This document shows positions 1 through 8,390 of a stretch of DNA of 61,604 bases, in pieces. The notes beneath the pieces were generated by a model. It was not told where the DNA came from, did not search any database, and was given only the letters and a program-made list of their open reading frames with translations. Both the position numbers and the translations under genes were made by a program. The stretch comes from Streptomyces sp. NRRL F-6492 (lineage in GTDB: Bacteria; Actinomycetota; Actinomycetes; Streptomycetales; Streptomycetaceae), in assembly GCF_001280125.1 (NCBI RefSeq), contig NZ_LGEG01000223.1, positions 1 to 61,604 of the forward strand, read 5' to 3'. How positions within the stretch are numbered: position 1 is the first letter of the stretch; each line of letters begins with the position of its first letter.

Positions 1-1
1 G

Positions 2-1321
2 GGGGCCGCGGGGGTGGCCCCCGTGTCCCTCGGAGCGGCGGGGGCCTCCGCCGCCCCGCCCCGGGCGGCCCCGGGGGCCCCCGCCCCGGCGGCCCCCGCC
101 CCGGCCGCCCCGGCCGCCGCGACGGGGACGGTCGTCCAGGAGGGCGGCCGGCTGACGGTCCCGGCGGGCGAGGAGGGCCCGGTCACGCTGCGGCTCAGGG
201 CCACCCTGCCGGACGGGACCACGGGCCCGGTGCGGGCCCGCCTCGCCCTCCCCGTCAAGCAGTTCCCGCCGGCCGGGCCCAACCCGCACCGGCTGGCCGC
301 GGCGCTGGTCTCCACCTGCGCGGTCGACGGCGGGGCGTTCGCGCCCTGCGTCTGGGACGCGCCGTGGCTCGACGGCGAGGACTACCCGTACCCGGTGCGG
401 ATCGACCTGCCGGCCACGGAGGCCGCGGCCACCCTCACCTACGCGCTCACCATCGACACCTCCCTGGACCAGGCCTGGGTCGGCTCCCTCGACGCCCCGG
501 TGGAACTGACCGACTCCACCGGCACCGTGGTGGCCCGGGGCACGGCCGGGCTCGACTTCGTCGCCGGCACGCCGGCGCCGAAGTTCCTCGGCACCGTGCA
601 CGCCCGCGACAAGGCCGGCGTGCTCTGGCGGTACGAGGGGACCGGCCGCGCCGACAAGCCGCTCAAGCCGCGCAAGAGGATCGGCGGCGGGTGGAACGCC
701 TACACCTCGGTCGTCCCGCTCGGCAACCCCCTGGCGGACGGCACCGGCGACCTCGTGGCCCGGGACGGGTCCGGCGTCCTCTGGCTCTACAGGGGCACCG
801 GTGACCCGAACGCCCCCTTCGCGCCGCGCACCAGGGTCGGCGCCGGGTGGAACGCGTACACCGCCATGGCCGGCCGCTCCAACGGCTCCCTGGTCGCCCG
901 GGACGAGGACGGCGTCCTGTGGAACTACGAACGGACCGTCAACAGCCCGGCCCCCTTCCACCGGCGGGGCAGGGTCGGCGCGGGCTGGAACGTCTACGAC
1001 ATGCTGGTGGGGTACGGCAGGGGGCCGGTGGCCCGGGACAGGTCCGGCGTCCTCTGGAAGTACGACGAGACCGGCGGCGCCGACCCCGAGGGCCACCCCT
1101 TCCGGTGGCGCACGAAGGTGGGAGGCGGCTGGAACGTCTACACGGCCGTCGTGGGCACCGTCGACCTCGGCCCGCGCGACTACTACGGCGACGCCGTCGC
1201 CCGGGACCGGAGCGGTGGACTCTGGTTCTACCAGGGGGTCCACCGGGGAGGAACCACGGTGCCGGGCCCGGCCCGCACCCGGGTCGGCGGCGGCTGGAAC
1301 GTCTACGACCTGCTCTTCTGA
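2..1321 (+). CDS. Secreted tachylectin-like beta-propeller protein (5' end outside window)
   Basis: The frame is open to the left edge, so the true start lies upstream; the first GTG is at 14. The first ~30 residues are Ala/Gly/Pro-rich and look like the tail of a signal peptide with an AxA-type cleavage site (GASA-APP). From about residue 195 there are five repeats of ~50 residues with the pattern A-R-D-x-x-G-x-L-W-x-Y ... R-x-G-x-G-W-N-x-Y, as in tachylectin-2/VCBS-type propellers of extracellular actinobacterial proteins. This suggests an exported sugar- or surface-binding protein; no catalytic domain is seen. Residues ~40-190 match nothing I recognise. Confidence 0.8.
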   Translation, partial: GAAGVAPVSLGAAGASAAPPRAAPGAPAPAAPAPAAPAAATGTVVQEGGRLTVPAGEEGPVTLRLRATLPDGTTGPVRARLALPVKQFPPAGPNPHRLAAALVSTCAVDGGAFAPCVWDAPWLDGEDYPYPVRIDLPATEAAATLTYALTIDTSLDQAWVGSLDAPVELTDSTGTVVARGTAGLDFVAGTPAPKFLGTVHARDKAGVLWRYEGTGRADKPLKPRKRIGGGWNAYTSVVPLGNPLADGTGDLVARDGSGVLWLYRGTGDPNAPFAPRTRVGAGWNAYTAMAGRSNGSLVARDEDGVLWNYERTVNSPAPFHRRGRVGAGWNVYDMLVGYGRGPVARDRSGVLWKYDETGGADPEGHPFRWRTKVGGGWNVYTAVVGTVDLGPRDYYGDAVARDRSGGLWFYQGVHRGGTTVPGPARTRVGGGWNVYDLLF

Positions 1322-1360
1322 CCCCTTCCCCGGCACCCCGTGGGCCCCGCGCGGCGGGAC

Positions 1361-1391
1361 GCCGGGCCCGGGAGGGAATCCCGGGCCCGGC
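1361..1391. terminator. Bidirectional hairpin terminator
   Basis: A perfect inverted repeat (GCCGGGCCCGGGA with its complement) closes a 5-nt loop. It sits between the convergent propeller gene and the small HTH gene and has no U-tract, as is usual for Streptomyces. Confidence 0.7.
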
Positions 1392-1421
1392 GCCCCCGCC
1401 CCTCGGGCGGCCGACGGGGGA

Positions 1422-1619
1422 TCAGTCGCGGCGGCCCCGGTTGCCGGGGCGGCTCGCGACCCAGGCGCGGATCGTGTCCGCGTACCAGAACGGCTTGCCC
1501 GACTCGACGTGGTCGGGCGGCGGGAGCAGTCCGTGCTTCCGATAGGAGCGGACGGTGTCCGGCTGCACCCGGATGTGCGCCGCGATGTCCTTGTACGACC
1601 AGAGCCTCTTGTCCGTCAT
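1422..1619 (-). CDS. Small MerR/AlpA-type helix-turn-helix protein
   Basis: This 65-aa protein is almost entirely one winged-helix DNA-binding domain: W-S-Y-K-D-I-A-A-H-I at the N-terminus, then D-T-V-R-S-Y-R-K-H-G-L-L-P-P-P-D, and a basic tail. The pattern is typical of stand-alone excisionase/AlpA-like or MerR-like regulators. The start ATG at 1619 is preceded by GGGAGG at a normal distance; an in-frame ATG 7 codons upstream is less well placed. It is monocistronic and the target is unknown. Confidence 0.65.
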   Translation of the reverse strand: MTDKRLWSYKDIAAHIRVQPDTVRSYRKHGLLPPPDHVESGKPFWYADTIRAWVASRPGNRGRRD

Positions 1620-1747
1620 GCCTGGCACCTCCCTGCGCACCGCGCAGCGGCGGCGGGGGTGCCGTTCGGGGGCGCTGCGGGTGGGCGTTGGCGATCACTG
1701 AGCCTGTGCCCCCTGCAACGACCTGCTCAGACAGGAGGAGAGCGGCT

Positions 1748-1826
1748 GTCACGCGCCTGTGACGGGAAACCCGCGTAACGGAGAAAAGCGTGACGAAGGT
1801 GGGACGTACGTGACGGAAGTGACGCA
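1748..1826. repeat. Four GTGACG copies in a non-coding stretch
   Basis: The gap 1620-1893 has no convincing gene. It holds four GTGACG hexamers (1759, 1790, 1810, 1819) in 66 bp, possibly regulator half-sites; this is weak evidence. Confidence 0.25.
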
Positions 1827-1893
1827 TCGGGCCACCGGTGTGTCCGCGTGCGCCACCCCGGGCCGGAACGGTATGCGCGCGGTACGGGCCCGG

Positions 1894-2853
1894 TCACACC
1901 CCGCAGGAGCGCAGGAAGCGCCGGGTCCGCAGCGCGATCGGGTACGGGACGTCCGGGTCGCACGGGTACATGTCCTGCTCGACGATCGCGAAGAGGTCCA
2001 CGTCCAGCGCGCGGGCGGCGGCCAGCACCGGCTCCAGGGCGGGCACCCCGGACGGCGGCTCGCACATCACGCCCCGCGCCACCGCCGGACCGAACGGCGT
2101 CCCCTCGGCGACCACCTCCGCCAGGACCGCCGGGTCGACCTGCTTCAGGTGCAGATAGCCGATCCGCTCGCCGTACGTCTCGATCAGCCGGACGCCGTCC
2201 CCGCCGGCGTACGCGTAGTGCCCGGTGTCCAGACAGAGCGAGACGGCCTCCGGGTCGGTGGCGTCGAGGAAGCGCGTCACGCTCTCCTCGCCGTCCAGGT
2301 GCGTGTCCGCGTGCGGATGGACGACGATCCGCAGCCCGTACCGCTCGCGCACCTCCCGGCCCAGACGCTCCGTCAGCCGGGTCAGGTCCCGCCACTGCCC
2401 GGCGGTGAGGACGGGCTCCTCCAGGACCTCGCCCGTCCGGTCGTCCCGCCAGAACGACGGGATGACGACCAGGTGGCCCGCCCCCATCGCCTGCGCGAGG
2501 GCCGCGTTCTCGGCGACGTGCGCCCAGGTCCGGTCCCAGACGTCCGGGCCGTGGTGCAGCCCGGTGAAGACCGTCCCCGCCGAGACCCGCAGACCGCGCC
2601 GGGCCGTCTCCTCCGCGAGGACCGCCGGATCGGTGGGCAGATAGCCGTACGGGCCGAGCTCGATCCACTCGTACCCCGCGCCCGCCACCTCGTCGAGGAA
2701 GCGCTGCCAGGGCACCTGCCGGGGATCGTCGGGGAACCACACCCCCCACGAGTCCGGTGCGGACCCGACCCGGATCCGGGACGGCGACGACGGTGCGGAC
2801 GGCTGGGGCCGTGCGGACGGCTGGGACGACGGCTGCGGCGACGGCTTCGTCAT
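1894..2853 (-). CDS. TIM-barrel sugar isomerase/dehydratase of the IolE/IolI type
   Basis: The 319-aa protein belongs to the xylose-isomerase-like TIM-barrel superfamily (AP_endonuc_2). After a Ser/Pro-rich N-terminus, the core begins R-V-G-S-A-P-D-S-W-G-V-W. Probable metal ligands are in W-I-E-L-G-P-Y-G, H-P-H-A-D-T-H-L, C-L-D-T-G-H and Y-L-H-L-K. Divergence from iolC across a shared 130-bp regulatory region points to inosose dehydratase (IolE) or inosose isomerase (IolI); the sequence alone does not decide. The ATG at 2853 is chosen because upstream codons run into the iolC promoter; its ribosome site is weak (GGGTGG). Confidence 0.7.
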   Translation of the reverse strand: MTKPSPQPSSQPSARPQPSAPSSPSRIRVGSAPDSWGVWFPDDPRQVPWQRFLDEVAGAGYEWIELGPYGYLPTDPAVLAEETARRGLRVSAGTVFTGLHHGPDVWDRTWAHVAENAALAQAMGAGHLVVIPSFWRDDRTGEVLEEPVLTAGQWRDLTRLTERLGREVRERYGLRIVVHPHADTHLDGEESVTRFLDATDPEAVSLCLDTGHYAYAGGDGVRLIETYGERIGYLHLKQVDPAVLAEVVAEGTPFGPAVARGVMCEPPSGVPALEPVLAAARALDVDLFAIVEQDMYPCDPDVPYPIALRTRRFLRSCGV

Positions 2854-2905
2854 GACAGCCACCCTGACCGGGGCCGGGAGCACCGTCAAGCGCGCCGGTG
2901 GTCCG

Positions 2906-2919
2906 CATGTCCGGACATG
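2906..2919. promoter_or_regulatory. 14-bp perfect palindrome, candidate iol operator
   Basis: CATGTCCGGACATG is a perfect palindrome between the divergent TIM-barrel gene and iolC, 4 bp upstream of the iolC -35 hexamer. Its position suits a dimeric repressor or activator controlling both directions. No iol regulator gene is in the window. Confidence 0.5.
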
Positions 2920-2922
2920 TCG

Positions 2923-2951
2923 TTGACACCCTCCGGGTAGGGGGTTAGACC
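2923..2951 (+). promoter_or_regulatory. Vegetative-type promoter of iolC
   Basis: TTGACA (2923-2928) and TAGACC (2946-2951) are separated by 17 bp, close to the primary sigma factor consensus. The expected start point is ~25 bp upstream of the iolC GTG. Confidence 0.55.
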
Positions 2952-2982
2952 TGGGGACGGGGCCGAGGGCGAGAGGTGGCGC

Positions 2983-3984
2983 GTGGAGACGGAGCCGTAC
3001 GACCTGATCACCATGGGGCGCCTCGGCGTGGACCTCTACCCGCTCCAGACCGGCGTCGGGCTCGACCGGGTCGAGACCTTCGGCAAGTTCCTCGGCGGCT
3101 CCCCGGCCAACGTGGCCGTCGCCGCCGCCCGGCTCGGCCGCCGCACCGCGCTCGTCTCCCGCACCGGCGCCGACCCCTTCGGCGCCTTCCTGCACCGGGA
3201 GCTCCGGGGCTTCGGCGTGGACGACCGCTGGGTGACGGAGGCCGCCGCGTACCCCACGCCCGTCACCTTCTGCGAGGTCTTCCCGCCCGACGACTTCCCG
3301 CTCTACTTCTACCGGCTGCCCAAGGCCCCCGACCTGGAGATCCACCCGCACGAGCTGGACCTCGACGCGATCCGCGCCGCCCGGGTCTTCTGGGCCACCG
3401 GCACCGGCCTGTGCGCCGAGCCGAGCCGCACCGCGACCCTGGAGGCGCTGCGGGCCGGGTCCGGCGCCGGGGGGACCACCGTGTTCGACCTGGACTGGCG
3501 GCCGATGTTCTGGCCGGACCCGGCCGGGTCCCGCCCGTACTACGCCGAGGCCCTGCGCCACGCCACCGTCGCCGTCGGCAACCTCGACGAGTGCGAGGTC
3601 GCGACGGGGGAGCGGGACCCGGAGGCCGCCGCCCGCGCCCTGCTCGCCTCCGACGGCGGCGCCGTCCGGCTCGCCGTCGTCAAACAGGGCCCGAAGGGCG
3701 TCCTCGCGCTCGCCGCCGACGGCACCCGCGCCGAGGTGCCGCCGCTGCCGGTGGAGGTCGTCAACGGCCTGGGCGCGGGCGACGCGTTCGGCGGGGCGCT
3801 CGTCCACGGCCTCCTCGCCGGCTGGGACCTCGAACGGACCCTGCGCCACGCCAACGCCGCCGGCGCGATCGTCGCGGGCCGGCTCGCCTGCTCCTCCGCC
3901 ATGCCGGACCCGGCGGAGATCGCCGAGGCCCTGGCCGGGGGCACGGGCACGATCCGTACGGGAACGCTTCCGGAAAGCGGGTAG
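2983..3984 (+). CDS. iolC: 5-dehydro-2-deoxygluconokinase
   Basis: PfkB-family kinase of 333 aa that phosphorylates 5-dehydro-2-deoxy-D-gluconate in myo-inositol breakdown. Visible are the N-terminal G-G-S-P-A-N-V-A-V-A-A-A-R-L-G signature at ~39 and the C-terminal ATP/catalytic motif N-G-L-G-A-G-D-A-F-G-G, whose Asp is the general base. Translation starts at GTG 2983 after GAGAGG. It is the first gene of an iolC-iolB-iolD-mmsA run, and its stop TAG is 2 nt before the iolB start. The neighbours make IolC much more likely than a generic PfkB sugar kinase. Confidence 0.9.
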   Translation: METEPYDLITMGRLGVDLYPLQTGVGLDRVETFGKFLGGSPANVAVAAARLGRRTALVSRTGADPFGAFLHRELRGFGVDDRWVTEAAAYPTPVTFCEVFPPDDFPLYFYRLPKAPDLEIHPHELDLDAIRAARVFWATGTGLCAEPSRTATLEALRAGSGAGGTTVFDLDWRPMFWPDPAGSRPYYAEALRHATVAVGNLDECEVATGERDPEAAARALLASDGGAVRLAVVKQGPKGVLALAADGTRAEVPPLPVEVVNGLGAGDAFGGALVHGLLAGWDLERTLRHANAAGAIVAGRLACSSAMPDPAEIAEALAGGTGTIRTGTLPESG

Positions 3985-3986
3985 GG

Positions 3987-4838
3987 ATGTCAGCCATGAG
4001 CCCGAGCCCCGACCGCCCCGCGCCCCGCGGCGCCTCCCTCCACCTCCCCGCCGGGGCCGCCGCCCGGGGTCCGTACGCCGTCGACATCGACCCCGGGCGG
4101 GCCGGATGGGCGTACTCCTCGCTCCGCGTCCTCACCCTCGGGCCGGGGGAGACCCACTCCTTCGCGAGCGGGGATTCCGAATGGACCGTGCTTCCCCTCG
4201 CCGGTGCCTGTAGCGTGCGCGTCGACGGCGAGATCTTCGAACTCCGGGGCCGCGCGAGCGTGTTCGCCGGAGTGACCGACTTCGCCTACGTACCGCGCGA
4301 CGCCCACACCCAGATCGCCTCCGGCGCCGGGGGCCGCTTCGCTTTGGCAGGAGCGAAGTGCGAGCGACGACTCCCCGCCCGCTACGGCCCCGCGCCGGAG
4401 GTTCCCGTCGAGACCCGGGGCAGCGGCGACCGCGCCCGCGAGGTGCGGAACTTCGCCTCCGCCGACGCCTTCGCCTGCGACCGGCTCATCGCCGTCGAGG
4501 TCGTCACGCCCGGCGGCCACTGGTCCTCCTATCCGCCGCACAAGCACGACGAGCACCGCCCCGGCGCCGAATCCGTCCTGGAGGAGATCTACTACTACGA
4601 GGTCGAGGGCCCGCACGGCCTCGCCTACCAGCGGATCTCGCCCTCCCGGCCCGGCGGCGCCGACCTGCTCGCCGAGGTCCGCGACGGCGACGCGGTCCTC
4701 GTCCCCGACGGCTGGCACGGCCCCTCGATCGCCCAGCCGGGCCACGACCTCTACTACCTGAACGCCATGGCGGGTCCCGGACCCGAACGGGAGTGGAGGA
4801 TCAGCTTCCACCCGGAGCACGCGGAGGGATACGCATGA
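3987..4838 (+). CDS. iolB: 5-deoxy-glucuronate isomerase
   Basis: Bicupin of 283 aa that isomerises 5-deoxy-glucuronate to 5-dehydro-2-deoxygluconate, the IolC substrate. The metal site is visible as H-K-H-D-E-H followed by E-E-I-Y-Y-Y, and later W-H-G-P-S. Two starts are possible (ATG 3987 and ATG 3996); both follow the AGGGA that overlaps the iolC stop. Length and the C-terminal P-E-R-E-W motif fit the family. Its TGA overlaps a small downstream ORF by ATGA. Confidence 0.9.
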   Translation: MSAMSPSPDRPAPRGASLHLPAGAAARGPYAVDIDPGRAGWAYSSLRVLTLGPGETHSFASGDSEWTVLPLAGACSVRVDGEIFELRGRASVFAGVTDFAYVPRDAHTQIASGAGGRFALAGAKCERRLPARYGPAPEVPVETRGSGDRAREVRNFASADAFACDRLIAVEVVTPGGHWSSYPPHKHDEHRPGAESVLEEIYYYEVEGPHGLAYQRISPSRPGGADLLAEVRDGDAVLVPDGWHGPSIAQPGHDLYYLNAMAGPGPEREWRISFHPEHAEGYA

Positions 4839-4924
4839 GCGCCCGGCCGACCACCGCGGGACGCGGGAAGGCACGCGCGAGCGGCGTCCGGCCGGTCCCG
4901 GAGCACCCGGAAGGACACGCATGA
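4835..4924 (+). CDS. Possible 29-aa small protein coupled between iolB and iolD
   Basis: A 29-codon ORF starts with an ATGA overlap on the iolB stop and ends with an ATGA overlap on the iolD start, so ribosomes could pass through all three. The product is basic and Arg/Gly/Pro-rich with no recognisable domain. High G+C keeps this frame open far upstream, so chance is a real alternative. It could act as a translational coupler rather than encode a functional peptide. Confidence 0.3.
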   Translation: MSARPTTAGRGKARASGVRPVPEHPEGHA

Positions 4925-6801
4925 GCACCGTCCGGCTCACCACCGCCCAGGCCCTCGTCCGCTTCCTCGCCGCCCAGTACACCGAGCGCGACGGCGAGCG
5001 CCGCCGCCTGATCGCCGCCACCTGGGGCATCTTCGGCCACGGGAACGTCGCCGGGATCGGCCAGGCGCTCGTGGAGCAGGCCACGCGACCGGGGGACCCG
5101 GGCCCCATGCCCTTCCACCAGGGCCGCAACGAGCAGGCCATGGTGCACGCCGCCGTCGGCTACGCCCGCCAGTCCCGCCGCCTCTCCGCGCACGCCGTCA
5201 CCACCTCCATCGGCCCCGGCGCCACCAACCTCGTCACCGGCGCCGCCCTCGCCACGATCAACCGCCTCCCCGTCCTGCTCCTCCCCGGCGACACCTTCGC
5301 GACCCGTCCCGCCGACCCCGTCCTCCAGCAGCTCCAACTCCCCTGGGCGGGCGACGTCTCCGTCAACGACTGCCTGCGTCCCGTCTCGGTGTACTTCGAC
5401 CGGATCACCCGCCCCGAGGCCCTGGTCCCGGCCGCCCTCGAAGCCGTACGGACCCTCGCCGACCCCGCCGCGACCGGCGCCGTGACCCTCGCCCTGCCCC
5501 AGGACGTGCAGGCGGAGGCGTACGACTGGCCGGAGGAGTTCTTCGCCGAGCGGACCTGGCGGGTCCGCCGCCCCCGCCCCGACGCGGCCGAACTCGACGC
5601 GGCCGTACGGGCCGTGCGGTCCGCCGAGCGGCCCCTGGTCGTCGCGGGCGGCGGGGTGCGGCACAGCGGCGCCGAGGACGCCCTGCGGACCTTCGCCGAG
5701 CGGGCCGGACTGCCCGTCGCCACCACCCAGGCCGGCAAGGGCGTCCTGCCGTACGACCACCCCTGCGACGTGGGCGGCGTCGGACACACCGGTACGGACA
5801 CCGCCGCCGCCCTGGCCCGCACCGCCGACCTCGTCATCGGCGTCGGCACCCGGTACACCGACTTCACCACCGCCTCCGGCACCCTCTTCCCCGGGGGAGC
5901 CCGCTTCCTCAACCTCAACATCACCGGCTTCGACGCCCACAAGCAGGCCGCGATGCCGCTCGTCGCCGACGCCCGCGAGGGCCTGACCGCCCTCACCGGG
6001 GCCCTCGGCGACCACCGGCGGGACACGACGAGGTGGGCCGCCGCCGGACGCGACTGGCAGGAGCGGGTCGACGCCGCCTACGCCGTCCCCGACGAGGACG
6101 CCCGCCCCACCCAGACCCAGGTCCTCGGCGCACTCGACACCCTGGTCGACGGGAGCGACATCCTGATCAACGCCGCCGGATCGCTCCCCGGCGACCTCCA
6201 CGGGCTGTGGCGGCCCCGCTCCGCCGACCAGTACCACGTCGAGTACGGCTACTCCTGCATGGGATACGAGATCCCCGCCGCGATCGGCGTCCTCCTCGCC
6301 GCCCCCGGCCGGCCCGTCTGGGCGCTCGTCGGGGACGGGACGTACCTGATGAATCCCACCGAGATCGTCACCGCCGTGCAGGAACGCCTGCCGCTGCGCC
6401 TCGTCGTCCTCCAGAACCACGGGTACGCCTCCATCGGCGGCCTCTCGGAGGCCGTCGGCGCCGAGCGGTACGGCACCGACTACCGGTACCGGGACGCGGA
6501 CGGCGGCTTCACCGGACCGCCCCTCCCCGTCGACCTCGGGGCCAACGCCGCCTCCCTCGGCATGCGGGTGCTGCGCCCCCGCACCGTGCGTGACCTGCGG
6601 GAAGCCCTCGGGGAGGCGCGAGCCGCGACGGTTCCCACATGTGTCTACGTCGAGACCGAAACGCCCGACACAGTGTCGGGCCCGCCTCCGGCCCCGGCGT
6701 GGTGGGATGTGCCCGTGGCCGAGACCTCGACCCGCCCGTCGGCGGTCAAGGCCCGGGAGGAGTACGACCGGCACGTCACCGCCCGACGCCGCCATCTCTG
6801 A
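4921..6801 (+). CDS. iolD: 3D-(3,5/4)-trihydroxycyclohexane-1,2-dione hydrolase
   Basis: Thiamine-diphosphate enzyme of 626 aa that opens the ring of the inosose-derived dione to give 5-deoxy-glucuronate. The N-terminal Pyr domain carries the catalytic Glu in H-Q-G-R-N-E-Q-A. The C-terminal PP domain has the ThDP motif starting G-D-G-T-Y-L-M-N-P and ending near L-Q-N-H-G-Y. Size fits the family. The start ATG 4921 overlaps the upstream small ORF. The gene order C-B-D is typical of actinobacterial inositol clusters. Confidence 0.92.
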   Translation: MSTVRLTTAQALVRFLAAQYTERDGERRRLIAATWGIFGHGNVAGIGQALVEQATRPGDPGPMPFHQGRNEQAMVHAAVGYARQSRRLSAHAVTTSIGPGATNLVTGAALATINRLPVLLLPGDTFATRPADPVLQQLQLPWAGDVSVNDCLRPVSVYFDRITRPEALVPAALEAVRTLADPAATGAVTLALPQDVQAEAYDWPEEFFAERTWRVRRPRPDAAELDAAVRAVRSAERPLVVAGGGVRHSGAEDALRTFAERAGLPVATTQAGKGVLPYDHPCDVGGVGHTGTDTAAALARTADLVIGVGTRYTDFTTASGTLFPGGARFLNLNITGFDAHKQAAMPLVADAREGLTALTGALGDHRRDTTRWAAAGRDWQERVDAAYAVPDEDARPTQTQVLGALDTLVDGSDILINAAGSLPGDLHGLWRPRSADQYHVEYGYSCMGYEIPAAIGVLLAAPGRPVWALVGDGTYLMNPTEIVTAVQERLPLRLVVLQNHGYASIGGLSEAVGAERYGTDYRYRDADGGFTGPPLPVDLGANAASLGMRVLRPRTVRDLREALGEARAATVPTCVYVETETPDTVSGPPPAPAWWDVPVAETSTRPSAVKAREEYDRHVTARRRHL

Positions 6802-6815
6802 AGGAGCATTTCGTC

Positions 6816-8327
6816 ATGACGAACACCGTCAAGACCGTCGACCACTGGATCGGTGGCAAGACCGTCGAGGGCACGTCGGGCGACTGGGGGCCGGTCACCG
6901 ACCCGGCCACCGGCGCCGTGACCACCCGGGTCGCGCTCGCCTCGGTCGAGGAGGTCGACGCGGCGGTGGCCGCCGCCAAGGCCGCCTTCGCCACCTGGGG
7001 CACCTCCTCGCTGGCCCAGCGCACCACGATCCTCTTCAAGTTCCGCGCGCTGCTCGACGCGAACCGCGACGCCATCGCCGAACTGATCGTCGCCGAGCAC
7101 GGCAAGGTCCACTCGGACGCGCTCGGCGAGGTCGCCCGCGGCCTGGAGATCGTCGACCTGGCCTGCGGCATCACCACCCAGCTCAAGGGCGAGCTCTCCA
7201 CCCAGGTGTCCAACCGGGTCGACGTGGCGTCCATCCGCCAGCCGGTCGGCGTCGTCGCCGGCATCACGCCCTTCAACTTCCCGGCCATGGTGCCGATGTG
7301 GATGTTCCCGATCGCCATCGCGACCGGCAACACGTTCATCCTCAAGCCGAGCGAGAAGGACCCCTCCCCGTCCCTGAAGATCGCCGAGCTGCTCGCCGAG
7401 GCCGGCCTGCCGGACGGCGTCTTCAACGTCCTGCACGGCGACAAGGTGGCCGTGGACCGGCTCCTGGAGCACCCGGACGTCTCGGCGATCTCCTTCGTCG
7501 GCTCCACCCCGATCGCCCGGTACATCCACACCACCGCCTCCGCCAACGGCAAGCGCGTCCAGGCGCTCGGCGGCGCCAAGAACCACATGCTGGTCCTCCC
7601 GGACGCCGACCTCGACGCGGCGGCCGACGCGGCCGTCTCGGCGGCGTACGGCTCCGCCGGCGAGCGCTGCATGGCGATCTCGGCGGTCGTCGCGGTCGGC
7701 TCGATCGCCGACGAGCTGGTGGACAAGATCCGCGAGCGCGCCGAGAAGATCAAGATCGGCCCCGGCGCCGACCCCACCTCCGAGATGGGCCCGCTCATCA
7801 CGGCCGTCCACCGCGACAAGGTCGCCTCCTACGTCCACGGCGCGGCGGACGAGGGCTGCGAGGTCGTCCTCGACGGCACCGGCTACACCGTCGAGGGCCA
7901 CGAGGACGGCCACTGGATCGGCCTCTCCCTCCTCGACCGCGTCCCCACCACGGCCAAGGCCTACCGGGACGAGATCTTCGGCCCGGTCCTGTGCGTGCTG
8001 CGCACCGAGACGTACGAGGAGGGCCTCGCCCTCATCAACGCCTCGCCGTTCGGCAACGGCACCGCGATCTTCACCCGCGACGGCGGCGCGGCCCGCCGCT
8101 TCCAGCTGGAGGTCGAGGCCGGCATGGTCGGCGTCAACGTCCCGATCCCGGTGCCGGTGGGCTACCACTCCTTCGGCGGCTGGAAGGACTCGCTCTTCGG
8201 CGACCACCACGTCTACGGCAACGACGGCGTGCACTTCTACACCCGCGGCAAGGTCGTCACCACCCGCTGGCCCGACCCCTCCGACGCCCCGGCCGGCGTC
8301 GACCTCGGTTTCCCGCGCAACCACTGA
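6816..8327 (+). CDS. mmsA: Methylmalonate/malonate-semialdehyde dehydrogenase (CoA-acylating)
   Basis: Aldehyde dehydrogenase superfamily protein of 503 aa; in the iol pathway (IolA) it turns malonate semialdehyde into acetyl-CoA. The catalytic Cys lies in G-S-A-G-E-R-C-M-A-I, and the MMSDH-type substrate region F-N-F-P-A-M-V-P-M-W-M-F is present. The start ATG 6816 has AAGGAG overlapping the iolD stop, so it is the last gene of the operon. A perfect hairpin follows. Confidence 0.92.
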   Translation: MTNTVKTVDHWIGGKTVEGTSGDWGPVTDPATGAVTTRVALASVEEVDAAVAAAKAAFATWGTSSLAQRTTILFKFRALLDANRDAIAELIVAEHGKVHSDALGEVARGLEIVDLACGITTQLKGELSTQVSNRVDVASIRQPVGVVAGITPFNFPAMVPMWMFPIAIATGNTFILKPSEKDPSPSLKIAELLAEAGLPDGVFNVLHGDKVAVDRLLEHPDVSAISFVGSTPIARYIHTTASANGKRVQALGGAKNHMLVLPDADLDAAADAAVSAAYGSAGERCMAISAVVAVGSIADELVDKIRERAEKIKIGPGADPTSEMGPLITAVHRDKVASYVHGAADEGCEVVLDGTGYTVEGHEDGHWIGLSLLDRVPTTAKAYRDEIFGPVLCVLRTETYEEGLALINASPFGNGTAIFTRDGGAARRFQLEVEAGMVGVNVPIPVPVGYHSFGGWKDSLFGDHHVYGNDGVHFYTRGKVVTTRWPDPSDAPAGVDLGFPRNH

Positions 8328-8350
8328 CGCGGACGGACGCCCCGGACATC

Positions 8351-8384
8351 GGACCCCCGGCCCCTTTCCACCGGCCGGGGGTCC
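8351..8384. terminator. Hairpin terminator after the iol operon
   Basis: A perfect 12-bp stem (GGACCCCCGGCC and complement) closes a 10-nt loop between convergent mmsA and the XRE regulator gene. Confidence 0.8.
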
Positions 8385-8390
8385 CCGCCG

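Noticed and set aside
4801..6795. Long minus-strand open frame over iolD
   Set aside because: Low-complexity Gly/Val/Glu composition and no motif; the IolD ThDP motifs are on the plus strand.
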